DNA of 64,000 nt from Verrucomicrobiota bacterium (GTDB lineage: Bacteria; Verrucomicrobiota; Verrucomicrobiia; Limisphaerales; SIBE01), in contig VHDE01000002.1 of assembly GCA_016871515.1 (NCBI GenBank), positions 62,001 to 126,000 on the forward strand, given 5' to 3'. Below the pieces are notes generated by a model. It ran no database searches. It was not told the DNA's origin and saw only the letters and a list, made by a program, of their open reading frames with translations. A program made the translations under genes and the position numbers. Position 1 is the first letter of the stretch, and every line of letters starts with the position of its first letter. Of the stretch, positions 1 to 7,858 are shown in pieces.

Positions 1-558
1 GCGGCCATCGAAAACCGGATCACGGAATTGGAGCAGTCGTACCAGGAGCAATTGAAAAACATCGAGGACATCGCGCCGTGGTTCAACGCCACGGGTAAAC
101 AGATTTCGATTACGGGCGCGATCGGCGAACTGATCAAGGGCGTTCAGGAATACAAAGCGAAGAAGGACACCCGCATCCTCGATGGCGTCTTCACGGCGTT
201 GGAATTGCAGGTCCTCATGCAGCAAAGCCGGCAGGTGCCTGAGCCGATGTATCGTTTTGGCTGGGTCACGTATATCAATTCCACCAAAGCGTTCCTCTGG
301 GACCAGAGTTTCGAATCAGCGTCTCGGCCGGCTGATCTGGCGAAATTGGACGCGGGTTTCAAAGCGGGGGTGCAGCGGTTCACCGAGGAGCGCGGTGACG
401 TGCTGCCCGACCTGGAACGCGACGGACCGGAAGGCGAATATGAAGAACTCTACAGCCGAGAAGAGAAAACGAAGACGCAAGGACCTCAACCTGGCCCGCG
501 CGACCGATCTGAAACAGTTCTTCCGCAAGCGTCGGTGGAGACGGGCGACGGGATTTAA
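1..558 (+). CDS. Partial protein upstream of a terminase gene, unknown function
   Basis: The frame is open from base 1, so the 5' end lies outside the window; an in-window TTG at 28 is only an internal possibility. The protein is soluble, charged and helix-rich, with no transmembrane segment or motif I recognise. It lies directly before a large-terminase gene, so a phage-module role is likely by context only. The stop at 556-558 falls inside the left arm of a flanking inverted repeat, so the last residues (after about position 460, where the sequence becomes Pro/Gln-rich) may be replaced by repeat-derived or shifted sequence. A second frame beginning at 440 looks equally protein-like over the same stretch. 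Confidence 0.5.
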   Translation, partial: AAIENRITELEQSYQEQLKNIEDIAPWFNATGKQISITGAIGELIKGVQEYKAKKDTRILDGVFTALELQVLMQQSRQVPEPMYRFGWVTYINSTKAFLWDQSFESASRPADLAKLDAGFKAGVQRFTEERGDVLPDLERDGPEGEYEELYSREEKTKTQGPQPGPRDRSETVLPQASVETGDGI

Positions 559-682
559 CCGCAAGGAGCTCAAAGAACTCGAAGTCCCCTCTCCCGTTCC
601 CTCTCCCCGCGCTATTCGCCAGCTCCGCATTCACCCGCGCGGGGAGAGGGTCAAGGGTGAGGGGCGAGTGACCTTTCGATAG
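440..682 (+). CDS. Possible small basic protein, 3' end overwritten by repeat
   Basis: An ATG at 440 opens a frame overlapping the end of the preceding gene. It encodes a Lys/Arg-rich segment (MKNSTAEKRKRRRKDLNLAR and following) for about 38 codons, then enters the repeat that starts at 554. The basic stretch before the terminase could be a small DNA-binding phage protein, but the overlap and missing 3' end leave this weakly supported. Confidence 0.22.
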   Translation: MKNSTAEKRKRRRKDLNLARATDLKQFFRKRRWRRATGFNRKELKELEVPSPVPSPRAIRQLRIHPRGERVKGEGRVTFR

Positions 683-851
683 CATGCCCATAGCCATTCT
701 GAACAAATTCCAGATTCGGAAATTCGTCTGGTCCGAGATAGGTCGGATCAGGAAATAACCGCAGGGAGTTTAACCGCAGAGCGCGCAGAGATCCCAAAGC
801 GGGGACGAGCTGCCACCTCTCTTTGAGTTCTTTGAGCTCTTTGCGGTTAAA
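554..851. repeat. 298-bp element bounded by 27-bp inverted repeats
   Basis: The left arm (554-580, starting TTTAACCGCAAGGAGCTC) and the right arm (825-851) are inverted copies differing at one of 27 positions. Inside is a second inverted pair rich in CCCTCTCCC / GGGAGAGGG (586-612 against 637-664) and an AACCGCAGAGCGCGCAGAGA tract near 771-791 of the type scattered in verrucomicrobial intergenic DNA. The right arm runs into the ATG of the terminase gene at 851, so the element may have replaced its promoter and ribosome binding site. It looks like a nested non-autonomous repeat. No transposase is encoded. Confidence 0.7.
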
Positions 852-2658
852 TGATTCCACCCGTGAACATCCTGATCTCCACCGATCCCCCCAAACACCT
901 TCGCATCACCCAGACCATGTTGGAGAATCTCCTCTGGGACCCGGTCATGGCCGCATGGGTGTTTTTCAAGATCAAACTCGACGCCTTCCAGGCCGTGCGC
1001 CTGCGCATTTACTGGCTCACGCCGGACGTCGAGGATCACAGCGGGTTTACCAGCGGCAAAACCATCGTCGATTGGGTCTGGTGCAATCTCTCCGCCGTCC
1101 TCCTCTACGATTGCCATATCGGGGTAATCTTCCAAACGTTTCAAATCGGGAAGGACAACTTCTGGCAGTACTACAAGGAGTTCAGCACGCCCCTGTTCCG
1201 CGCACAACTCGGGCTGATGGAGGAAGAGGTCCGGGAGAAATCGCAGTTTAAGGAGCCAGGCTGTTGGAAGCAGCATTTCAAAAACCGGAGCATGGTCGCG
1301 ATGCCGGCGCCGGGCTTTTTGCAGGAAGCGCGCAATCTGGCCGGCTGGCGCGTGAACCGGCTGCTCATCGACGAATGGACCAAGATCATGATGTCGGCCG
1401 GGGGCGCCGAAGGCATCCAGAAACAATTGTTGGGGCGGGTCACCCGGCCCTGCTACAACGCCAATCACCCGGTCTGGTGCAACAACGTCGTGCGGTCCGC
1501 GACGGCGGAGCTGGGCAATCATCCCGGATTCCGGGTGCATCGCGAATACGAACGGGAGGTCAAGCGCGGCAACCCGGACTACTGGACCTTCGGCTTTTCC
1601 TACGAGAACTACTCCAACCTGCGCTGTCACACGGGCAAAACGTTCAAGGACCAATATCGCGATGAAAAGCGGCTGCGCACGTTGAAGCTGTCGAACACGC
1701 CGGAGAAATTCCGCGCCGAGGGCCTTGGCCTTTGGCAAAAGCAATCCAAGGGCTGGTACACCTCGGAGATGATCGAGGCTGGCCAGGCGTTGGGGCGACA
1801 ACGGAAATTGGAGCCGATCCTCAGCCGGGCGACCGATCCCCTCGGAAAAGACCCGGAAGTGCGGTACTTCCTGGGCGTGGACCCGGCTCCGAGCCAGGGG
1901 CAACGCAGCGACGAAGGCGCGATCATGGTGTTGCGCGCCCGGCCCGCCCCGTGGAGAACCCCGGCGATTTCGAGGGCGATTGGACCACGGACTTCGTCTA
2001 TGCCCGGAAGATCAAGGGCTTGGATGCGGAAGCCTGGAGCGGGGTGCTGCACGAAAAGCACCAGGACTTCGGGTTTTCGATGATCGTCCTGGACCTCGGC
2101 GGCGGCGGGCAATGGATCGCGCCGGAGCTGCGGAAGAGTAAACAATTGATTCGCGGCATCCAGGTTGAAACCACGCCGATTGTTTTCCGCAGTTCGAGCA
2201 CGATTGAAGGCCACTTGATCCTCTGTTTGTTTTCGCGCGGGGACGAGGACATCAAAAAGCTCTGGCCCGATTTGAAGCATGCGCACGGGGACGACGTGTT
2301 GAAGGACGCCGCGAACACGATGTTTCAGACGGCCCTGAGCAAAGGGATGATCGGCTTGCCAATCCCGCATCACGAGCGCGCCCGCGAGGAAATGATCGGC
2401 TGGGTGGAAGAGAAAGTCTGGGCGTCGAAACTCCTGACGCTTTTCGGTTTGCAGACGCTCAAGGTGCAAGCGGAGACCGACGAGCAAGGCAATTGGAAGC
2501 TTACCAAGAACAACTCGCGGAGATTCTTCTCAACCGACAAGGACGATTTCCACGACGCGGGCAGGAACGCCTACGTCGCATTCCGAATATGGCTGCTGGA
2601 TTGCGACGCGGGTTGGTCAGTGAACGAGCGCGACGCGGCGCTGTGCCGGAGTCGATAA
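851..2658 (+). pseudogene. Phage terminase large subunit, frameshifted
   Basis: Two frames join into one terminase-like protein of about 600 residues. The N-terminal frame (from 851) has an ATPase-like region with a deviant Walker A (GFTSGKT near 1045-1065) and a Walker B-like RLLIDEW near 1360. It also carries the first RNase-H-fold acidic motif, LGVDPAPSQG, near 1873. The second frame, good from about 1950 to 2658, has IVLDLGGGG near 2085 and the final acidic motif KDDFHDAGRNA near 2540. The shift lies between about 1935 and 1955 in a C/G-rich tract, consistent with one missing base. The order ATPase then nuclease is that of the packaging motor. The portal-like gene is 8.5 kb away, which is abnormal. 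Confidence 0.72.
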
Positions 2659-2781
2659 CGTTCGCAGGTGAATTCATTCCACCGAGCGGCGACTGAGCTT
2701 ACGCTGCGGATCTTCTTGTCAGTCTCGTCTCTGTGGCGCACGTTCCAGCAGGCAGAACAGGATGAGGTTGACGAATGGTTG

Positions 2782-2806
2782 ACGTGTCACGTAGTGTATT
2801 CACGTG
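2782..2806. promoter_or_regulatory. Palindromic candidate operator of the RES-Xre module
   Basis: ACGTGTCACGT (2782-2792) is an 11-base palindrome. A second CACGTG palindrome at 2801-2806 contains the GTG start candidate of the antitoxin. Paired palindromes covering the start region are typical of autorepressed toxin-antitoxin operons. That the antitoxin binds here is inference. Confidence 0.4.
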
Positions 2807-3370
2807 CCAATGACATTAGCAAAAACTGCTAAGTCTGGAATCGACACCGACGAACTCCTGGGTTTGCGCGATCTCCTTGTCGAAGAAAAGCAGCGCGTGG
2901 ACCACCTCTTGCGCCGGATCGAAGACGCATTGCGGCGAACCCAGCCCAGACCGCGTGCCCCTAGTAAGCAAGAAAAGGTCGTTCCCGCCGCTCGGCCCAG
3001 CCCGCTCGACAATGTGAAATCCGTCATCGGGGCGACCAAAGACCTTCGGTTGCCGAATGGAAATCTTTCTGCCGAGCGCGTCGCGCGCCTCTACGGACTC
3101 AGCCTGAGCCAGTTGGCGGGTTGGTTGGGACGGACGAAGCAATCATTAAGCAAAACGCCGGATGCGGATTCGCTGCAAAACGCCTTGAGTTATTTCGAGC
3201 GTGTTGCACGTTTGCGAGCGGTAACCGAGAGCGACGCCGAATTCCGTAAATGGCTGCGAATGCCAAACGAGACCTTGGGAGACCGGGCGCCTTTAGACCT
3301 CATGAAGGCCGGACAGTGGCAGGACATGGCCGACAAAGTGGATGATCTGCTCACTGGAATGCCGACCTGA
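2804..3370 (+). CDS. Antitoxin, Xre/MbcA/ParS (DUF2384) family
   Basis: The 188-residue protein has a charged helical N-terminus (ELLGLRDLLVEEKQRVDHLL), a linker rich in Pro and Arg, then a helix-turn-helix-like segment (VARLYGLSLSQLAGWLG, about residues 98-115) and a C-terminal region with FRKWLRMPNETLGDRAP then MKAGQWQDMADKVDDLL. The last part matches the DUF2384 toxin-binding domain. GTG 2804 and ATG 2810 are both possible starts; ATG leaves the upstream CACGTG free as operator. The gene overlaps the RES toxin by one base (TGATG at 3368-3372), as expected for a translationally coupled pair. It should neutralise the toxin and repress the operon. Confidence 0.82.
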   Translation: MPMTLAKTAKSGIDTDELLGLRDLLVEEKQRVDHLLRRIEDALRRTQPRPRAPSKQEKVVPAARPSPLDNVKSVIGATKDLRLPNGNLSAERVARLYGLSLSQLAGWLGRTKQSLSKTPDADSLQNALSYFERVARLRAVTESDAEFRKWLRMPNETLGDRAPLDLMKAGQWQDMADKVDDLLTGMPT

Positions 3371-3942
3371 TGCCCAATTTTCCCAAGCGGTTGTCGAAGG
3401 CGCCTACGAGCCGAGTTGAAGGCACGCTGGTGAGGGCGGTCGCGGCAGCGGCTTTGTTTCCAGGAGGCGAGCCCGCATCGCCAGATTTTCTCTTCACTTC
3501 CGGCAAGCCGAATCGATTCAATCTGTCTGGCGTAGAGTGTCTTTACTTCTCCGAATCGGAAGCGACGGCGTTGGCCGAGTATCGGCGGCAATTTCAAGGT
3601 TTCGAGCGCCGAGGAAAACAACCGGTCACGTTGTTCTTTGCTGAAGTTCGGTTGCAGCACGCGCTTGATTTGGTCGATGCAGAGACGCGCCGAATTCTCG
3701 GCGTGACCCTGGAAGATTTGGCATCGAATTGGGGTTACGGACTCCCGCCCACAACCGCGCAACGACTTGGGGAGGCGGTTGCCGCACAAACAAGAGTCTC
3801 TGCAATTCGTTATCGGTCCGTCGCAGCGATCAAAGCAGGAACGGCCGGTTTCAACGTGGTCATTTTCAAGCCGAACGTGCGTGCGCCCGATTTTGTGCAG
3901 ATTCTTGGCCCGACTAAAAAGCCGCTTCAGAAATTGCGCTGA
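3370..3942 (+). CDS. RES-domain toxin
   Basis: This 190-residue protein follows the Xre/DUF2384 antitoxin with a one-base overlap. The RES features visible are the segment VECLYFSESEATALAEYRRQ (about residues 57-76), the FFAEVRLQHALDLVD stretch, and a C-terminal VIFKPNVRAPDFVQILGP. Characterised family members (MbcT, ParT, Res) act on NAD+ or ADP-ribosylate targets. Activity here is inferred from family. The gene appears full length with no internal stop. Confidence 0.8.
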   Translation: MPNFPKRLSKAPTSRVEGTLVRAVAAAALFPGGEPASPDFLFTSGKPNRFNLSGVECLYFSESEATALAEYRRQFQGFERRGKQPVTLFFAEVRLQHALDLVDAETRRILGVTLEDLASNWGYGLPPTTAQRLGEAVAAQTRVSAIRYRSVAAIKAGTAGFNVVIFKPNVRAPDFVQILGPTKKPLQKLR

Positions 3943-3983
3943 GATGTCTCGCTCTTAACCAATCTTAGGTGACACTACACGCC

Positions 3984-4643
3984 ATGACTGCCGACACGCT
4001 CATTCGCGTTCATAGGAACGGCAAGGACGTCGGTTACTTCACGCCCGATACAGCCCGGCAGAGTTTGCTGAGCGGAGTTCTCCGAGCCGATGACTGGGCA
4101 TTCTATGACGGCCTTCCCGATTGGACCCCGTTAGCAGTGTTGCTTGAGCAGTCCCGCACCTCCCCCACGCTGCCACCGATTGTCACGCCGCCGCCCGTGA
4201 TACGCACACCTCCACCGATTCCGTATCAGCCACTTCCGGCGCGTGCATCGCCAACCAGGACCGGCCGACCGGCTCTGGTCGTTGTGCTGATTGCCGCTGC
4301 TGTCGCTTTTGTGTTCGTGGTTTCGCTTGTTTTTTCGGGCCGCACGGCAATATCAGAGGTGAAGATTCCGGTGAGTGCAGCGGAGTTTGGAGACCGATGG
4401 CCACTTACAGTATCGAGCGGCTACATCATCCGGCGCGAGCGTAAAATCCCAAACGCATCTTTCAAGAGCTATTCGGTCATTTTCGAGTCGCCGGACGGCA
4501 CTCGCTACGGCTTGAATGGTCACGCACTGACGGAGGGCTACCGTAACATTCACGCGATTACGAAATCGCACCTCGTATTCGGAGAGCCGAGATACGAGGA
4601 TGTTTCCGGACTCATCAGCATCGGTCTGAATGGTAAGAGATAG
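3984..4643 (+). CDS. GYF_2-domain membrane protein with DUF2511-like C-terminus
   Basis: From ATG 3984 the protein has 219 residues (an in-frame GTG at 3969 is less likely). Residues 1-55 look like a GYF_2/DUF4339 module (VHRNGKDVGYFTPDTARQSL, then DDWAFYDGLPDWTPL). A Pro-rich linker (about 60-90) and one transmembrane helix (ALVVVLIAAAVAFVFVVSLVF) follow. The C-terminal part, VSAAEFGDRWPLTVSSGYI and YGLNGHAL, resembles DUF2511 (YebY-type). The first half is probably cytoplasmic and the DUF2511 part periplasmic. Function unknown. Confidence 0.7.
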   Translation: MTADTLIRVHRNGKDVGYFTPDTARQSLLSGVLRADDWAFYDGLPDWTPLAVLLEQSRTSPTLPPIVTPPPVIRTPPPIPYQPLPARASPTRTGRPALVVVLIAAAVAFVFVVSLVFSGRTAISEVKIPVSAAEFGDRWPLTVSSGYIIRRERKIPNASFKSYSVIFESPDGTRYGLNGHALTEGYRNIHAITKSHLVFGEPRYEDVSGLISIGLNGKR

Positions 4644-4645
4644 AC

Positions 4646-4951
4646 GTGGAGGAAGGAAACGAGGAAGCCGTGCAACGGAGGCTAAAGTTCATCCGTCCGT
4701 TGCGTTGGCTGCAAGTCACCTCGGAAGTGATGAGATTGACGCGGGCCTTGGTTACAAAGAAGGCTCTCCCTCCAAACGCGGCGGATGACGCGACGCACAT
4801 AGCCTTGGGCGCCGTTTACAGAATGGAGTTTTTGTTGACCTGGAATTTCACGCATATCAACAATCCAGTCACGGAAGAACAGGTCCGCTTCGTCTGCCGA
4901 CAGAACGGATTTGATTGCCCGGTCATTTGCACACCGGACCAACTACTATAA
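4646..4951 (+). pseudogene. PIN-domain (VapC-like) toxin remnant, N-terminus missing
   Basis: The 101 codons match only the second half of a PIN nuclease: ALPPNAADDATHIALGAVYRM (helix plus acidic residues), then LLTWNFTHINNP and the closing VICTPDQLL. The first half, with the first conserved Asp of the metal site, is absent, so nuclease activity is unlikely. It starts 2 bases after the GYF gene and precedes a small gene of the kind that often partners such toxins, supporting a degraded TA pair. Confidence 0.6.
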
Positions 4952-4960
4952 ATTTGAACT

Positions 4961-5188
4961 ATGAAGAATCCGATCATCGCGGAACTATGGCGTCTCCGGG
5001 ATGCTCGCGCCCAGCGTTACAATTTTGATGTCGAGGCGATGGCCCGTGAATTAGCCACGCTTGCACCTTGGATGGAGAGAAAAACCTACACGCTGCGACA
5101 CGGGCGGATGGTCCGAGTCGCGTCCCTTCGAGAAGGGAAGGGACGTCGAACCGCCGTACGGACGCCGACGGCGCCGAGGCGCAAGTGA
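4961..5188 (+). CDS. Small partner protein of PIN toxin, divergent C-terminus
   Basis: The N-terminal half (MKNPIIAELWRLRDARAQRY then NFDVEAMARELA) resembles small proteins (about 60-80 residues) commonly encoded directly after PIN toxins in Verrucomicrobia, Cyanobacteria and Planctomycetes. It begins 9 bases after the PIN remnant. The C-terminal 35 residues (Arg-rich) do not look like the family and may be shifted or replaced sequence. Antitoxin role is inference. Confidence 0.5.
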   Translation: MKNPIIAELWRLRDARAQRYNFDVEAMARELATLAPWMERKTYTLRHGRMVRVASLREGKGRRTAVRTPTAPRRK

Positions 5189-5282
5189 AAGGGAAGAGCG
5201 CGGGCTTACCCAAGATGCACCGGACGCCCTGAGCGACACCAAGGATAACGGAATTCAGACCGCCTCCTGAAAAACTGCGGGT

Positions 5283-5690
5283 TCACGGATTTCGCGCCCG
5301 ATAAAAGCGGTGCGGTGCATTAGCCGCATTCAAATCAAACACTTCGACGCTGGCGTCAGACGATAAAATCTGCCGAGTTTGAATTTCCGACCACACTGTC
5401 AGGTCTGAGGACGCCTCAATGACTACGGTTTGTCCGGGCGCGCCAGAGATAAGAAAACGAAATCCCTTCTGGCGGATCGCGGCTACGCTTTGAATGCCCG
5501 TCGAGAGCCGAACGGATCGGCCTGAAAAGCAGCCCCGACCGTACGGTCCTGCACCGTAACCCCTGGGAGGACAATCATTCGAGGCGCGTGCAGTCAATCC
5601 CCGCAGAAACAATGGGCTGACCAGGGCGGCGACACAGAAGCTCGACTTCAAGAATTCTCTCCGACTTTGGGGTGCTGGCGAGTTCTTCAC
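5283..5690 (-). CDS. Small Tat-exported protein with RFYR-type C-terminal domain
   Basis: The 135-residue product begins with a twin-arginine-like leader (SRREFLKSSFCVAALVSPLF). The second half is the recurrent domain of secreted verrucomicrobial proteins: FRFLISGAPGQTVVIEASSD, then LTVWSEIQT, ending APHRFYRARNP. The same type of ending occurs in the proteins at 17142, 46392 and 57649. The start lies 9 bases after the stop of the beta-helix gene, so they are probably co-transcribed. With little besides the leader and this domain it may be a remnant of a larger secreted protein or an independent small module. Confidence 0.6.
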   Translation of the reverse strand: MKNSPAPQSRREFLKSSFCVAALVSPLFLRGLTARASNDCPPRGYGAGPYGRGCFSGRSVRLSTGIQSVAAIRQKGFRFLISGAPGQTVVIEASSDLTVWSEIQTRQILSSDASVEVFDLNAANAPHRFYRARNP

Positions 5691-5699
5691 GAAGCCCTC

Positions 5700-6953
5700 T
5701 CAACGGATCAGATTGTCCAGGAACTGATAATTCGCACCCTGAATCTCATTGGCCGTGGCGTTACGAGCAAAAACATTGTGCGACACCAGAAAGCTTGATC
5801 CCAGCAATTTGACACCTTGCCCGTTGTCGCTGATCCGGCAGCCGGTGATCACGTATCCGGTAACGTTTGAATTCGGCACCCAGATTCCCTTGCCCAAATT
5901 GTTTCGAATATGCACGCCGCTCAGAACGAACGTTCCCGAATTCACGACGATTCCGTTTCGGCCTGTCATCGGATCGCCGCCATGGACTCCGGCATTGAAA
6001 ATGGTTCCGCCATTGATATTCAGAATGGGATTAGCCAGGTTTGGTTCGACGTGGATATTGTCATGGTCGCACGATGCCGCCCAGCAGCCATTGATAGAAA
6101 CATAGGAATTATCCCGCAACGAAAGTCCGCGCCAACAACTGTCGAGCGTGGCGTGGGTGATGAAAACCTCGCGATTTGATCCCTGCCCAGACACGTTTTC
6201 GATTCGAACACCGTCTTGTAGTCCTATGATGTCGGTGGAAACGATGTGAACCCCACCGTTGTTGCCGGTCAAATGCACTCCAATACTGCCGTCATTGCGA
6301 GTTTCCTCTCCGATTATCCGGCCTCCGTGAATTTCTATCTCAGACCCGTGGCCCACTCGAATTCCGGCCCCTTTAACCTGCCAGAATTGGCAGTCGCGGA
6401 TGGTGGTCGAATCGGACACGCCGACAAACTCAATTCCGGTTCCCAGTTTGAATTTTCCTTCGGACATCAAAAGCAACCCATCAAACAAACTCCGCTCGAC
6501 CCCGCCCTTGCAGGAAATGGCCGCGCTTCCGGGACTTTTCGCCACTGCGGTTGAAGTGATCTTCAGGTTGCTGAAAGAAACTTCTCGGCATGAGATTCCT
6601 GTCGGCCACTGAAAGAGATTGCCGTCGAAAGCCCAAAGCACATTCGAACTTCGGCCATTTCCCAACACTTCGATTGTCCTTTGGGAATCAAATACGAGCG
6701 TGTCCGTGATCAGATAATTTCCCGACGGGAAATAAATGGTTCTCCCTCCAGCGGTCAGAGCAGCCTTGATCGCATCCCGAACAGCGCCGGTGTCATTGCT
6801 CCGACCGTCGCCTTTGGCTCCATAGTCTTTGACATTGATTACCTCAAAAGCCCCCTTGGTCGAGCCGTCCTCGCGGTGAGCAACCCGCAGGAATTGATTG
6901 AGCAGATCACCCCATGAATCGGAATCGGAACCTGGGATCGGGAGTCGCGGCAT
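5700..6953 (-). CDS. Right-handed beta-helix (pectate-lyase-3-like) protein
   Basis: ATG 6953 is chosen because upstream in-frame codons are low-complexity basic sequence and the stop of the preceding gene is one base away (TAA C ATG). The 417-residue protein starts MPRLPIPGSDSDSWGDLLNQ, a short N-terminal module I associate with tail-fibre or surface-attachment proteins. It continues with VINVKDYGAKGDGRSNDTGA, the classical start of a pectate_lyase_3/glycosyl-hydrolase-28-like beta-helix, and then repeated short beta-rungs (for example VHIVSTDIIGLQDGVRIENV). It may be a phage tailspike or an envelope polysaccharide-processing protein. No signal peptide is visible. Confidence 0.7.
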   Translation of the reverse strand: MPRLPIPGSDSDSWGDLLNQFLRVAHREDGSTKGAFEVINVKDYGAKGDGRSNDTGAVRDAIKAALTAGGRTIYFPSGNYLITDTLVFDSQRTIEVLGNGRSSNVLWAFDGNLFQWPTGISCREVSFSNLKITSTAVAKSPGSAAISCKGGVERSLFDGLLLMSEGKFKLGTGIEFVGVSDSTTIRDCQFWQVKGAGIRVGHGSEIEIHGGRIIGEETRNDGSIGVHLTGNNGGVHIVSTDIIGLQDGVRIENVSGQGSNREVFITHATLDSCWRGLSLRDNSYVSINGCWAASCDHDNIHVEPNLANPILNINGGTIFNAGVHGGDPMTGRNGIVVNSGTFVLSGVHIRNNLGKGIWVPNSNVTGYVITGCRISDNGQGVKLLGSSFLVSHNVFARNATANEIQGANYQFLDNLIR

Positions 6954-6954
6954 G

Positions 6955-7596
6955 TTACGAACGAGTGTTGGCGGTCGTTGATTCCGCCCTTGAATGGCCT
7001 CCCGATTCTTGGAGCGCCGCGATTGGAATGGCGGTCCAGTCTTCCTGCAAACCCAAGATCGTCCTGAGCCTCTCTTTCTGTTCGTGCGCGCATGATTGCG
7101 CTTTGGACTGCACAAATTCAACCGTCTGGCCGATCAGACAAAAATCCACGAGGACTTCGTTGAAAATAAGCGCTGAAGGAACCGGAAAGTCGTCTGCGCA
7201 AACGAAGCTCCAGTGATCGCCAGCGCCGCGTTCGATTCTGCCGTGGGGCGTCGCTAAGGACAGACCTCGTAATTGGAGACGGAATTGGTCAGCATCTCCA
7301 TTCAGCCGCTTCGCCCACTCCAATCCAAGACATCGGCTGACGTAGGAATCCCAGTGCTCCTCGCGGGAGCTTTCAACGAATCTGCTAAACGGCATCGAAG
7401 TCAAAAACCATTCGGTGAGCCATCCGCCTCGCCTCCTTGCAGGCACCGGCACAACATGGAAAAAACCGTCGGATGGACCGCCGCAGAATCCACCGCCCTC
7501 GCGGGTGACGATTTCTCTGATCTTCCGCTCTAGTATGAAACTCACAGTTGGTTGTGAACGCGGCGTTCGTTCGTCATGACTGATCTCTGGCGACAA
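6955..7596 (-). CDS. Hypothetical protein upstream of beta-helix gene
   Basis: The 213-residue ORF is separated from the beta-helix gene by one base, which supports a real, translationally coupled gene. It is soluble, with no signal peptide or transmembrane segment. Visible segments include MPFSRFVESSREEHWDSYVS, GRIERGAGDHWSFVCADDFP and a C-terminal KERLRTILGLQEDWTA. I do not recognise the family. The true start may be the internal Met of MPFSRF. Confidence 0.45.
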   Translation of the reverse strand: MSPEISHDERTPRSQPTVSFILERKIREIVTREGGGFCGGPSDGFFHVVPVPARRRGGWLTEWFLTSMPFSRFVESSREEHWDSYVSRCLGLEWAKRLNGDADQFRLQLRGLSLATPHGRIERGAGDHWSFVCADDFPVPSALIFNEVLVDFCLIGQTVEFVQSKAQSCAHEQKERLRTILGLQEDWTAIPIAALQESGGHSRAESTTANTRS

Positions 7597-7635
7597 ACGC
7601 CGTCCAAAGGGTGATTTCCGAAAACGCTCCAGGGG

Positions 7636-7833
7636 TCAGATGATGCGAATCTGGCGTCCGGTCAAATCGAACAATTTGATTCTGCCGTTTTTAAGTGAGA
7701 GGGCGATCCGATTCCCGGAGACGGTCACGCTGGTCCCGCCTGTGCCATTCAGCGTTTTGAACTGAAGCCCATTGGGGTCATAAAGTCTGACAACCGAACC
7801 TACGAGTTTGGCAGCTACAGCTTGTTTACTCAT
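7636..7833 (-). CDS. Small protein with one beta-propeller-like repeat
   Basis: The 65-residue product has the pattern VVRLYDPNGLQFKTL, then VSGNRIALSLKNGRIKLFDL, which is two short WD/PQQ-like beta motifs. It lies 26 bases after the nuclease-like gene on the same strand. It may be a small structural protein or a fragment of a propeller. Function unknown. Confidence 0.4.
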   Translation of the reverse strand: MSKQAVAAKLVGSVVRLYDPNGLQFKTLNGTGGTSVTVSGNRIALSLKNGRIKLFDLTGRQIRII

Positions 7834-7858
7834 ATTTGAAATGTCATGGTTTTTGCTG

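Noticed and set aside
770-1903. 377-codon minus-strand ORF opposite the terminase
   Set aside because: It is the antisense shadow of the terminase frame; composition is His/Arg/Pro-rich and no motif is present.
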